Assembly (NCBI RefSeq): GCF_900109175.1
Contig: NZ_FNZE01000003.1
Location: 278,174 to 342,173 of the forward strand
Origin: Pseudomonas linyingensis
Lineage (GTDB): Bacteria; Pseudomonadota; Gammaproteobacteria; Pseudomonadales; Pseudomonadaceae
Direction of reading: 5' to 3'
DNA length: 64,000 nt
A model generated the notes under the pieces. It saw only the letters and a program-made list of their open reading frames with translations. It was not told where the DNA came from and searched no databases. Within the stretch, counting starts at the first letter, position 1, and every line of letters begins with the position of its first letter. The position numbers and the translations under genes were made by a program. Shown here piece after piece: positions 25,899 through 34,164 of the stretch.

Positions 25899-26876
25899 TC
25901 AACGCAGGTTGCGACGGACGAACTTCTGCACGTAGCCGACCAGGCCGTCGCGGAACAGCAGGACGCAGAGCACGAAGATCGTGCCGAGGATCGTCCCCAT
26001 CCAGCTGCCGAGGACGCTGCCGCCGAGCACGTGGTGCAGCCAGACCACCAGGCTGGAGCCGACCACCGGGCCGAGCAGGGTGCCGACGCCGCCGAGCAGG
26101 GTCATGAGGATCACCTCGCCGGACATGTGCCAGTGCGCATCGGTCAGCGAGGCGAACTGGAACACCACGGTCTTGGTCGCGCCGGCCAGGCCGGCGATGC
26201 CGGCGGAGATGACGAAGGCCAGCAGCTTGTAGGCGGCGACGTTGTAGCCGAGCGAGATGGCGCGCGGTTCGTTCTCGCGGATGGCGTAGAGCACCTGACC
26301 GAACGGCGAGTTGACCGTGCGGCGGATCAGCAGGTAGCCGGACAGGCAGATCGCCAGCACGAAGTAGTACATCGCCAGGTCGTTCTTCAGATCGATCAGG
26401 CCCAGCAGCTTGCCGCGAGGCACCCCGTGCATGCCGTTCTCGCCGCCGGTGAAGGGCGCCTGCAGGTAGATGAAGAAGGTCATCTGCGCCAGCGCCAGGG
26501 TGATCATCGCGAAGTAGATTCCCTGGCGGCGGATCGCCAGCAGGCCGAACAGCAGGCCGAGCAGGGTGGCGGCCGCGGTGCCACCGAGGATGCCCAGTTC
26601 CGGCGTCAGGCCGCTGTAGCGGGTCAGCAGGAAGCCGGTGATGTAGCCGCCGGTGCCGAGGAACGCGGCGTGGCCGAAGGACAGCAGGCCGACGTAGCCG
26701 AGCAGCAGGTTGAAGGCGCAGGCGAACAGGGCGAAGCAGAGGATCTTCATCAGGAAGATCGGGTAGGCGACGAAGGGCGCCACCAGGGCGATGGCCAGCA
26801 GGGCCAGGCCCAGCTGCAGCTGCCGGCGCTGCCGGGAAGCCTGCAGGGTATCCGGATAGAGGGTCGAGGTCGTCAT
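25899..26876 (-). CDS. ABC importer permease, LivM type
   Basis: A 325-residue inner-membrane permease with eight or more hydrophobic segments and LivM signatures: FNLLLGYVGLLSFGHAAFLG, GIYFAMITLALAQ, and the EAA-like loop RENEPRAISLGYN. It starts 2 bp after the LivH-type gene ends. It is part of a hydrophobic-amino-acid-type importer. Its linkage to CoA-dependent alicyclic acid genes points to uptake of cyclohexanecarboxylate or a similar acid rather than branched-chain amino acids. Confidence 0.92.
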   Translation of the reverse strand: MTTSTLYPDTLQASRQRRQLQLGLALLAIALVAPFVAYPIFLMKILCFALFACAFNLLLGYVGLLSFGHAAFLGTGGYITGFLLTRYSGLTPELGILGGTAAATLLGLLFGLLAIRRQGIYFAMITLALAQMTFFIYLQAPFTGGENGMHGVPRGKLLGLIDLKNDLAMYYFVLAICLSGYLLIRRTVNSPFGQVLYAIRENEPRAISLGYNVAAYKLLAFVISAGIAGLAGATKTVVFQFASLTDAHWHMSGEVILMTLLGGVGTLLGPVVGSSLVVWLHHVLGGSVLGSWMGTILGTIFVLCVLLFRDGLVGYVQKFVRRNLR

Positions 26877-26878
26877 GG

Positions 26879-27763
26879 TCAGGCTCCCTTGCCGAACAGG
26901 CCGTTGGGTTTGAGCAGCAGCACCATCACCATCACCGCGAAGATCACGGTGGTGGCGGCCTGCGGATAGATCACCTTGGTCAGCCCCTCGATCAGGCCCA
27001 TGGCCAGCCCGGTGACCACCGCGCCGACGATCGAGCCCATGCCGCCGATCACCACCACGGCGAACACCACGATCAGCAGGTTGGCGCCCATGGTGGGTGA
27101 CACGCTGTACAGCGGCGCGGCCAGCACGCCGGCGAAGGCGGCCAGCGCCGCGCCGAAGCCGTAGGTCAGGGTGATCAGGAAGGGGATGTTGATGCCGAAG
27201 CCCTGCATCAGTTGCGGGTTCTCGGTGCCGGCGCGCAGGTAGGCGCCCAGGCGGGTCTTCTCGATGACGAACCAGGCGGCGAGGCAGACCGCCAGGGCCG
27301 CGACTATCACCCAGGCGCGGTACAGCGGCAGGTGCATGAAGCCGAGGTTGACCGCGCCGCGGAACACTTCCGGGGTCGGGTAGGCGTTGCCCGAGCTGCC
27401 ATAGAGGTTGGTGAACAGGTTCTGCATGATCAGCGCCAGGCCGAAGGTCAGCAGCAGGCTGTACAGGTGATTCTGGTTGGCGATCGGGCGCAGCAGAAAG
27501 CGCTCCAGCAAGCAGCCGGACAGGCCGACCAGCACCGGTACCAGGATCAGCGCGGCCCAGTAGTCGATGCCGAAGTGGCGCGACAGCAGCAGGGCGACGA
27601 AGGCGCCGAGCATGTACTGCGCGCCATGGGCGAAGTTGATCACCTTGAGCAGCCCGAAGATGATCGCCAGGCCCAGGCTCAGCAGCGCGTAGAAGGCGCC
27701 GTTGATCAGGCCCAGCATCAGCTGGCCGAGCAGCGCCGCGGTGGGTATGTCGAATAGCGTCAT
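26879..27763 (-). CDS. ABC importer permease, LivH type
   Basis: A 294-residue LivH-type permease: INGAFYALLSLGLAIIFGLLKVINFAHGAQYMLGAF region at the start, QNHLYSLLLTFGLALIMQNLF, and VVVIGGMGSIVGAVVTGLAMGL near the end. GGAG precedes the ATG. It lies between the binding-protein gene (74 bp upstream) and the LivM-type gene. Confidence 0.92.
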   Translation of the reverse strand: MTLFDIPTAALLGQLMLGLINGAFYALLSLGLAIIFGLLKVINFAHGAQYMLGAFVALLLSRHFGIDYWAALILVPVLVGLSGCLLERFLLRPIANQNHLYSLLLTFGLALIMQNLFTNLYGSSGNAYPTPEVFRGAVNLGFMHLPLYRAWVIVAALAVCLAAWFVIEKTRLGAYLRAGTENPQLMQGFGINIPFLITLTYGFGAALAAFAGVLAAPLYSVSPTMGANLLIVVFAVVVIGGMGSIVGAVVTGLAMGLIEGLTKVIYPQAATTVIFAVMVMVLLLKPNGLFGKGA

Positions 27764-27837
27764 AGCGTGTTCTCCGTCCTGCAGGGAGGCGCGGATGACG
27801 GCGCGCGGGCCGTCATCCGGGTGAGGTCACGTGGAGG

Positions 27838-29064
27838 TCAGGACTTGCCGGCCAGCTTGGTGTCGACCAGCTTGCACTTGCTTTCCGAGAGCGGACGGAA
27901 GGCCTCGTCGCCGGGGATGCTGCGCACGATCTTGTACAGATCCCATTCGCCGGTGGACTCGGCCGGGGTCTTCACCTGCACCAGCGACATGTCGTAGACC
28001 ATGCGGCCGTCCTCGCGGATGCGGCCGTTGTTGGTGAACATGTCGTTCACCGGGGTCGCCAGCATCTGCTTGCGCACGACCTGCGCCTCGTCGCTGCCGG
28101 TGTCCTTGATCGCCTGCAGGTAGTGGCGGGTGCTGGAGTAGATGCCCGCCTGGACCATGGTCGGCATGCGCTTGGTGCGCTCGAAGAAGCGCTTGGCCCA
28201 GGCGCGGCTCTCCTCGTCCTGGTCCCAGTACCAGCCGGTGGTCAGCTGCATGCCCTGGGTGGCCTCGAGGCCGAGGGCGTGCACGTCGCTGATGAACACC
28301 ATCAGGCCGGCCAGGCGCTGACCCGAGTCGGTCAGGCCGAACTGCTTGGCGGTGGTGATGGCGTTGACCGTGTCGGAGGCGGCGTTGGCCAGGCCGATGA
28401 CCTTGGCGCCCGAGCTCTGCGCCTGCAGGATGTAGGACGAGAAGTCGCTGGAGGCCAGCGGGTGACGGGCCTTGCTCACCACCTTGCCGCCGGCGGCGAG
28501 CACGGTGCGTTCGACGTCGGCCTCCATGGCGTGACCGAAGGCATAGTCGGCGGCGAGGATCGACCAGCTGTCGCCACCTTCCTTGACGATGGCCTTGGCG
28601 GTGCCGTTGGCCATGGCGTAGGTGTCGTACACCCAGTGGACGTGGTTGGGCGTGCAGTATTCGTTGGTGATCGCCGAGGACGCCGAGATCGACACCAGGC
28701 CGAAGCGGTTGGTGTCTTCGAGGATGCGCGTCACGGCGATGGTCACCGCCGAGGAGACCAGGCCGGCGACCACGTCGACCTTGCCCTGGTCGATCCACTC
28801 GCGGGTGGTGTTGGCGCCGACATCCGGGCTGTTGCGGTCGTCGGCGCTGCGCACCACGATCTTCGCGCCGTTGACCTGCCCACCGAAGTCCTCGACGGCC
28901 ATGTTCAGCGCCTCCAGGCCGCCCGGGCCGCCGAGGTCGCGGTAGGCGCCGGACATGTCGGCCAGATAGCCGATGCGAATTTCCTTGTCGCTGATCTCGG
29001 CGTGGGCGCCTGCGGCGGTGATCATGGCCAGTGCGGCAACCAGGGGTTTTATTGTTGTTTTCAC
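27838..29064 (-). CDS. ABC importer substrate-binding protein
   Basis: A 408-residue periplasmic binding protein of the Leu/Ile/Val type 1 family. It has a signal peptide (ends AAGAHAE), IRIGYLADMSGAYRDLGGPGGLEALNMAVED, ADDRNSPDVGANTTREW and a C-terminal IYSSTRHYLQAIK block. I prefer the GTG at 29064 (GAGGA 7 nt upstream) over the TTG at 29070. Codons 2-6 (AAA ACA ACA ATA AAA) form an Hfq/Crc-type A-rich motif at the very start of the message. The ring acid is the likely ligand, by context. Confidence 0.9.
   Translation of the reverse strand: MKTTIKPLVAALAMITAAGAHAEISDKEIRIGYLADMSGAYRDLGGPGGLEALNMAVEDFGGQVNGAKIVVRSADDRNSPDVGANTTREWIDQGKVDVVAGLVSSAVTIAVTRILEDTNRFGLVSISASSAITNEYCTPNHVHWVYDTYAMANGTAKAIVKEGGDSWSILAADYAFGHAMEADVERTVLAAGGKVVSKARHPLASSDFSSYILQAQSSGAKVIGLANAASDTVNAITTAKQFGLTDSGQRLAGLMVFISDVHALGLEATQGMQLTTGWYWDQDEESRAWAKRFFERTKRMPTMVQAGIYSSTRHYLQAIKDTGSDEAQVVRKQMLATPVNDMFTNNGRIREDGRMVYDMSLVQVKTPAESTGEWDLYKIVRSIPGDEAFRPLSESKCKLVDTKLAGKS
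29047..29061 (-). promoter_or_regulatory. Hfq/Crc-type motif in the first codons of the binding-protein gene
   Basis: AAAACAACAATAAAA, codons 2-6 right after the GTG start. Confidence 0.55.
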
Positions 29065-29184
29065 CAGCAATTCCTCGTTTTGGTGGTTTTTCAGGCGCAG
29101 AAAGCCTCTGGCCTGAGGTTTCAGGCCGATTGCTACGGACGGTTATCGCGGTTGTGGCAACCGGGCCGGAATCTTGGCTGTGCG

Positions 29185-29907
29185 CTAGACGCCCAGTTGC
29201 CGATGCAGCAGATCCATCTTGCCGGGCAGCTCTGCCGCGCTGATCTCCTCGGCGATGCGGCCGTGCTCGATCAGGTAGTGGCGGTCGGCCAGCGGCGCGG
29301 CGAAGCGGAAGTTCTGCTCCACCAGGATGATGGTCAGCCCCCGCTCCTTGAGCTTGACCAGCACCTCGGCCAGCTTCTGCACGATCACCGGGGCCAGGCC
29401 CTCGGTGATCTCGTCGAGCAGCAGCAGGTTGGCGCCGGTGCGCAGGATGCGGCCCATCGCCAGCATCTGCTGTTCGCCGCCGGACAACCGGGTGCCCTGG
29501 CTACGGCGGCGCTCGTAGAGGTTGGGGAACATCGCGTAGATCTCGTCGAGGCTCATGCCGCCGCTGCGCACCGTGGGCGGCAGCAGCAGGTTCTCCTCGA
29601 CGTCGAGGCTGGCGAAGATGCCGCGCTCCTCCGGGCAGTAGCCGGCGCCCAGGCGCGGGATGCGGAAGGCGGGCAGGCGGGTGGTTTCCCGGCCGTTGAC
29701 CATGATCGAGCCGGTGCGCCGGCCGACCATGCCCATGATCGACTTGAGGATGGTGCTGCGCCCGGCGCCGTTGCGGCCGAGCAGGGTGACCAGTTCGCCG
29801 CGGTTCACCTTCATGTCGATGCCATGGAGGATGTGCGATTCGCCGTAGAAGGCGTGCACGTTGTCCAGACGCAGCTGTTCGATCGGCGTGGCGTGCAACT
29901 CAGACAT
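29185..29907 (-). CDS. ABC importer ATPase, LivF type
   Basis: A 240-residue ATPase. Walker A reads GRNGAGRS (44-51): the usual lysine is arginine at position 50. The signature LSGGEQQMLAMGR, Walker B LLLLDEIT and H-loop LVEQNF are normal. The Arg variant recurs, as I recall, in LivF proteins of aromatic-acid importers. The gene overlaps the LivG-type gene by 8 nt. Confidence 0.93.
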   Translation of the reverse strand: MSELHATPIEQLRLDNVHAFYGESHILHGIDMKVNRGELVTLLGRNGAGRSTILKSIMGMVGRRTGSIMVNGRETTRLPAFRIPRLGAGYCPEERGIFASLDVEENLLLPPTVRSGGMSLDEIYAMFPNLYERRRSQGTRLSGGEQQMLAMGRILRTGANLLLLDEITEGLAPVIVQKLAEVLVKLKERGLTIILVEQNFRFAAPLADRHYLIEHGRIAEEISAAELPGKMDLLHRQLGV

Positions 29908-30658
29908 GCGCGGCCTCCTTGCCCATGTAGGCTTCGCGGACCTGCGGATTGGCGGACACCGCCGGGTAGTCGCCCTCGGCCAGCACCTTGCCGCGGGCCA
30001 GCACGGTGATGCGGTCGCACAGGCTGCTGACCACCTGCAGGTTGTGCTCGACCATCAGCACGGTGCGGCCGACCGCCGCCTTGCGGATCAGCTCGACCAC
30101 CCGCTCGACGTCTTCGTGGCCCATGCCCTGGGTCGGCTCGTCGAGCAGCATCACCTGCGGGTCCAGGGCCAGGGTGGTGGCTAGCTCCAGGGCGCGCTTG
30201 CGGCCGTAGGGCAGTTCGACGGTCTTGCGCGTGGCGAAGCCCTGCAGGTCGACTTCTTCCAACAACTGCATGGCGCGCTGGTTGAGCCGGTCGAGGCTGC
30301 TGGCCGGCTTCCAGAAGTGGAACGAGGTGCCCAGCGGACGCTGCAGCGCCACGCGCACGTTCTCCAGCACGCTCATGTGGCCGAACACGGCCGAGATCTG
30401 GAACGAGCGCACCAGTCCCTGGCAGGCGATCTGGTTGGGCGCCAGCGTGCCGATGGCCTTGCCCCGGTAGAGCACTTCGCCGCGGGTGGCCGGCAAAAAG
30501 CGGGTCAGCAGATTGAAGAAGGTGGACTTGCCGGCGCCATTGGGGCCGATCAGGGCATGGATATGCCCCTGCTGCACCTGGAGATCGACCGAGTCCACGG
30601 CGGTGAAGCCATTGAACTCCTTGGTCAAACCCCGGGTTTCGAGGACGACATTGCTCAT
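29900..30658 (-). CDS. ABC importer ATPase, LivG type
   Basis: A 252-residue ATPase with a normal Walker A (GPNGAGKSTFFNLL), LivG-type signature LPYGRKRALELA, Walker B VMLLDEPTQGM and H-loop MVEHNL. It pairs with the LivF-type subunit encoded directly downstream. An AACAACAACAATCAA motif (30681-30695) lies 22 nt upstream of the start, beside the ribosome-binding site GCAGGAAAGG. Confidence 0.94.
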   Translation of the reverse strand: MSNVVLETRGLTKEFNGFTAVDSVDLQVQQGHIHALIGPNGAGKSTFFNLLTRFLPATRGEVLYRGKAIGTLAPNQIACQGLVRSFQISAVFGHMSVLENVRVALQRPLGTSFHFWKPASSLDRLNQRAMQLLEEVDLQGFATRKTVELPYGRKRALELATTLALDPQVMLLDEPTQGMGHEDVERVVELIRKAAVGRTVLMVEHNLQVVSSLCDRITVLARGKVLAEGDYPAVSANPQVREAYMGKEAAHV

Positions 30659-30680
30659 CGGATACCTTTCCTGCCAGGTG

Positions 30681-30695
30681 TTGATTGTTGTTGTT
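30681..30695 (-). promoter_or_regulatory. Hfq/Crc-type motif before the LivG-type gene
   Basis: AACAACAACAATCAA in the short leader between the MarR gene and the importer genes. Confidence 0.65.
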
Positions 30696-30783
30696 CATCC
30701 GGCACCGCGCCTGAGGCGCGGGTAACGCTGCGGCCGGGGCCGCGTACGCAGGTGAGGATCCGTGGTGCGTCCTGCGTACCGAG

Positions 30784-31278
30784 CTATTGCAACTGCTGTT
30801 CCTGTTCCTGTTCGTGGCCCTCCAGCGGCTCCAGTTGCACCTTGGCCAGGTCGGCCTGCAGCTTGTTGAGAAAGTGCAGCAGGCTCACGCTGTCGTCGAA
30901 ACCCATGCCGCTCAGGGCCTGCTGGTAGAACGCGTAGATCCGCGGCTGCAGGGTTTCCCAGTAGGCCTGGCCCTGTTCAGTCAACTGCACCAGACGGGCG
31001 CGGCCGTCGTCCGGGTGTGGCACGCGGAGCACGTGGTTGTCGCGCTCCATGCGCTTGAGCACGCCATCCAGACTCTGCCGGCTGACCACCAGGTACTCGG
31101 TCAACTGGTTGAACGAGATGCCCTGCTCGTAGCCCGGGCGGGACAGGGCGCCGAGCACCGCCCACTGCACGGTGCTGATGCCCATCTCGTTCTGCACCTG
31201 GCGCTGCAGGATGTTCCCCGTCTGGAACAGGCGGAAGAACAGTCTGTTCGCCACACCCTTGGATGCGTTGTCGGTCAT
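30784..31278 (-). CDS. badR: MarR-family regulator, BadR-like
   Basis: A 164-residue MarR-type winged-helix protein: STVQWAVLGALSRPG, helix-turn-helix FNQLTEYLVVSRQSLDGVLKRME, and the wing VPHPDDGRARLVQLTEQG. A Gln/Glu tail (EQEQEQQLQ) follows. In Rhodopseudomonas palustris BadR, also MarR type, represses the cyclohexanecarboxylate genes until a ring acyl-CoA accumulates. Position inside the cluster supports the same role; the name is given by context. The palindrome at 35927-35936 is a candidate operator. Confidence 0.85.
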   Translation of the reverse strand: MTDNASKGVANRLFFRLFQTGNILQRQVQNEMGISTVQWAVLGALSRPGYEQGISFNQLTEYLVVSRQSLDGVLKRMERDNHVLRVPHPDDGRARLVQLTEQGQAYWETLQPRIYAFYQQALSGMGFDDSVSLLHFLNKLQADLAKVQLEPLEGHEQEQEQQLQ

Positions 31279-31348
31279 TTCGATTCCTTTTGTCCCGGTA
31301 AGCCTGGTTTGGCCGCGGTGGCTCCAGACATGCCGGGGCAGTCGGGAG

Positions 31349-32488
31349 TCACTTGGGTACGTATTCGCGGGCGATGATATTTTTCATGATCTGCGCGGTG
31401 CCGTCACCGATCTGCAGGCCGAGCACGTCGCGCAGGCGCTGGGCGAACGGCAGGTCCTCGCCGTAGCCGGTGTGGCCATGGGCCAGCAGGCACTGGTTGA
31501 TGGTGTCATAGGCCAGCTTCGGCCCCCACCACTTGTTCATGGCGGCTTCGGGGTTGTGCGGCATGCCGTTGTCCTTCAGCCACAGCGCGTAGTAGCACTG
31601 CAGGCGCGCCGCCTGGACGAAGGTCTGGAACTCGGCCAGCGGGTGGGTCAGGCCCTGGAAGGCGGCCAGCGGCTGGCCGAAGGCCTGGCGCTCGGTGAGC
31701 CACTGCCAGGTTTCGTCCAGCGACTGCTGGGCCAGAGCCAGGCACTGCAGGCCGATCAGCGCGCGGCTGTAGTCGAAGCCCTGCATGACCTGCTTGAAGC
31801 CCTTGCCCTCATCGCCGAGGCGATGGCTGGCCGGCACCTCGACGTTGTCGAAGAAGATCGAGCCACGGCCGATGGCGCGCTGGCCGGCGTCCTCGAAACG
31901 GGTGGTGCTGATGCCTTTGCTGTTCATCGGTACGAGGAAGGCGCTGATGCCGTTGGCGCGCGACTCCTGGGTGCCGGTACGGGCGAACACCACCGCCACG
32001 TCGGCCTGGTCGGCCATGGAGATCGAGGTCTTCTCGCCGTTGAGCACGTAGACGTCACCGCGGCGCTCGGCCTTCAGGCGCAGGCTAGCGGCGTCGGAAC
32101 CGCCGCTCGGCTCGGTGAGGGCGATGCACACCACCTTGCGCCCGGCGGTGATTTCGGCGAGCCACTCTCGGGCCAGCTCAGGCTGGGCGTGCTGGGCGAT
32201 GATCTGCCCGTTGAGCGAAGTCAGCAGCGGGATGTAGCCGACGTTGAAGTCGCCCCTGGAAATCTCTTCGATGATGATGCCGGCGGTGACGCAGTCCAGA
32301 CCGCTGCCGCCGAATTCTTCCGGCAGTTCGCCGCCGAGCAGGCCCATCTCACCCATCTGCTGGATGACGGCGCGCTCGATGTTGCCTTCGCGGTCGCGCT
32401 GGCGATAGCCGGGGGCGAGCACGTCGGCGCTGAAGCGGGCAACGCTTTCCCGGATGGCGTTTTGTTGTTCGTTGAATCCGAAATTCAT
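31349..32488 (-). CDS. aliB: Cyclohexanecarboxyl-CoA dehydrogenase, AliB-like
   Basis: A 379-residue acyl-CoA-dehydrogenase-fold flavoprotein (FGFNEQQNAIRESVARF, ALTEPSGGSDAASL for FAD contact, RQAFGQPLAAFQGLTHPLAE). It is expected to form cyclohex-1-ene-1-carboxyl-CoA with electrons passing to ETF. The usual C-terminal catalytic Glu (YEGT) is replaced by Asp362 in IGDGTAQI; an aspartate base is known for alicyclic acyl-CoA dehydrogenases. It lies in order ligase, BadH, BadI, AliB, BadR. AACGAACAACAAAA near codons 6-10 (32460-32473) is a further A-rich motif. Confidence 0.85.
   Translation of the reverse strand: MNFGFNEQQNAIRESVARFSADVLAPGYRQRDREGNIERAVIQQMGEMGLLGGELPEEFGGSGLDCVTAGIIIEEISRGDFNVGYIPLLTSLNGQIIAQHAQPELAREWLAEITAGRKVVCIALTEPSGGSDAASLRLKAERRGDVYVLNGEKTSISMADQADVAVVFARTGTQESRANGISAFLVPMNSKGISTTRFEDAGQRAIGRGSIFFDNVEVPASHRLGDEGKGFKQVMQGFDYSRALIGLQCLALAQQSLDETWQWLTERQAFGQPLAAFQGLTHPLAEFQTFVQAARLQCYYALWLKDNGMPHNPEAAMNKWWGPKLAYDTINQCLLAHGHTGYGEDLPFAQRLRDVLGLQIGDGTAQIMKNIIAREYVPK
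32460..32473 (-). promoter_or_regulatory. Hfq/Crc-type motif in the first codons of aliB
   Basis: AACGAACAACAAAA, codons 6-10, containing AACAACAA. Confidence 0.5.
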
Positions 32489-32551
32489 GATTCTCTCCGA
32501 GCCTGGTCTGGGGTCTGCGCCGGCAGCGCGAGGGCTGCCGGCGCCAGGGCG

Positions 32552-33334
32552 TTAGCGGTAGAACTTGCGGAAGTCCGGCTTGCGCTTTTCCTTGAACGCG
32601 GCGGTGCCTTCCTTGGCCTCGTCGGTGTCGTAGTACAGGCTCAGGGCCTGCATGCCGAGACCGCCGATGCCGGCGATGTTCTCGCTGTCGGCATTGAACG
32701 AGCGCTTGGCGATCGACAGGGCGGTCGGGCTCTTCTCGAGAATCTCGTCACACCACTTCTGCACTTCGGCATCCAGCTCCTCGTGCGGCACCACGGCGTT
32801 GACCAGGCCCCAGTCCAGCGCTTGCTGGGCGCTGTACTTGCGGCACATGTACCAGACCTCGCGGGCGCGTTTCTCGCCGATCACGCGGGCCAGGTAGGCG
32901 GTGCCGAAGCCCGGGTCGACCGAACCGACCTTCGGGCCGACCTGGCCGAAGATGGCTTTGTCGGAGGCGATGGACAGGTCGCAGACAACGTGCAGCACGT
33001 GACCGCCGCCGATGGCGAAACCGTTGACGCGGGCGATCACCGGCTTGGGTACGGCGCGGATCAGGCTCTGCAGTTCCTCGACCGGCAGGCCGATCAGGCC
33101 GCGGCCGTCGTACTGGCCGGCGTGTGCGCCCTGGTCGCCACCGGTGCAGAACGCCTTGTCGCCGGCGCCGGTGAATACGATGACGCCGATGGCCTTGTTC
33201 CAGCCGGCGCGGTTGAAGGCGTCGATCAGCTCCAGGCAGGTCTGGCCGCGAAAGGCGTTGTAGCGCTCCGGGCGGTTGATGGTGATGGTGGCGACGCCAT
33301 CGACTTCGGTGTACAGAATGTCTTCGTAGTTCAT
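32552..33334 (-). CDS. badI: 2-ketocyclohexanecarboxyl-CoA hydrolase, BadI-like (ring opening)
   Basis: A 260-residue crotonase-fold protein that resembles R. palustris BadI along its length: NRPERYNAFRG, DKAFCTGGDQGAH, GQYDGRGLIGLPVEELQ, VIARVNGFAIGGGHVLHVVCD, GQVGPKVGSVDPGFGTAYL, EVWYMCRKYS and the C-terminal KRSFNADSENIAGIGG. At the two sites where hydratases carry glutamates it has His (GGGHVL) and Val/Gly (GQVGP), the MenB/BadI pattern, so it is a hydrolase rather than a hydratase. The reaction opens the ring of the 2-keto acyl-CoA to pimeloyl-CoA. Confidence 0.92.
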   Translation of the reverse strand: MNYEDILYTEVDGVATITINRPERYNAFRGQTCLELIDAFNRAGWNKAIGVIVFTGAGDKAFCTGGDQGAHAGQYDGRGLIGLPVEELQSLIRAVPKPVIARVNGFAIGGGHVLHVVCDLSIASDKAIFGQVGPKVGSVDPGFGTAYLARVIGEKRAREVWYMCRKYSAQQALDWGLVNAVVPHEELDAEVQKWCDEILEKSPTALSIAKRSFNADSENIAGIGGLGMQALSLYYDTDEAKEGTAAFKEKRKPDFRKFYR

Positions 33335-33350
33335 GGGTGAATTCTCCTGG

Positions 33351-34118
33351 TTAGCCGGCCATGGTCAGGCCGCCGGACACGCTGATGACCTGTCCGGTGA
33401 TGAAGTTGGCGTCGTCGCTGGCGAGCAGGGCGATGATCCCCGGGTAGTCTTCCGGCTGGCCGAGGCGGCGCATCGGCACGGCGTTCTTGAAGGCTTCCAG
33501 CAGTTTTTCCGGGTTGTTCGAGGTGTCCGCCACCGCCTTGAGCAACGCGGTGTCGGTCGGACCCGGGCAGACCACGTTGAAGTTGACGTTCTTGGTCGCC
33601 AGCTCGCGCGCCAGGGTCTTGGAGAGGCCGACCAGGCCGGCCTTGCAGGCGGCGTACACGGCTTCGCCGGAGGAGCCGACGCGGGCGGCGTCGGAGGCGA
33701 CGTTGATCACCTTGCCACCACCGGCGGCGAGCATCTTCGGCAGGACCACGTGGTGCATGTTCAGTGCGCCGGTCAGGTTGATGGCGATCAGCTGTTCCCA
33801 CATGGCCGGCTCGGTCTTGAGGAACGGCATGAAGCGGTCGAAGCCGGCGTTGTTGACCAGCACGGTGGGCACGCCCAGCTCTGCCTCGATGGCCGCCACG
33901 GTGCTGACGATGGCCGCGTAGTCGGTGATGTCCGCCGCATAGGCGCGGGCCTTGCCACCGGCCTCGACGATCAGGTCGACGGTGGTTTGCGCGGCGCCGG
34001 CGTCGCGGTCGAGCACCGCCACCAGGCTGCCTTCCTCGGCAAAGCGCTGGCAGACCGCGCGGCCGATGCCGCCGCCGCCGCCGGTGACAATTACGGTTTT
34101 TCCATTCAGACCTTTCAT
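33351..34118 (-). CDS. badH: 2-hydroxycyclohexanecarboxyl-CoA dehydrogenase, BadH-like SDR
   Basis: A 255-residue short-chain dehydrogenase: nucleotide loop TGGGGGIG (12-19), acidic Asp37 favouring NAD, NNAG, and the catalytic triad Ser142, Tyr155, Lys159 (YAACK). The blocks NLTGALNMHHVVLPKML, SDAARVGSSGEAVYAACKAG and VVCPGPTDTALL match R. palustris BadH. It oxidises the 2-hydroxy acyl-CoA to the 2-keto substrate of BadI, whose gene begins 16 bp downstream. The start at 34118 (MKGLNGKTVIV) is preferred over an upstream in-frame extension. Confidence 0.92.
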   Translation of the reverse strand: MKGLNGKTVIVTGGGGGIGRAVCQRFAEEGSLVAVLDRDAGAAQTTVDLIVEAGGKARAYAADITDYAAIVSTVAAIEAELGVPTVLVNNAGFDRFMPFLKTEPAMWEQLIAINLTGALNMHHVVLPKMLAAGGGKVINVASDAARVGSSGEAVYAACKAGLVGLSKTLARELATKNVNFNVVCPGPTDTALLKAVADTSNNPEKLLEAFKNAVPMRRLGQPEDYPGIIALLASDDANFITGQVISVSGGLTMAG

Positions 34119-34164
34119 CGCTTGTCTCTCTTTTGTCGGATGATTGCGCACGCTGGGGCGGGGC

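Noticed and set aside
33331-33801. Minus-strand frame overlapping badH
   Set aside because: Out-of-frame shadow of badH with Arg-rich composition.
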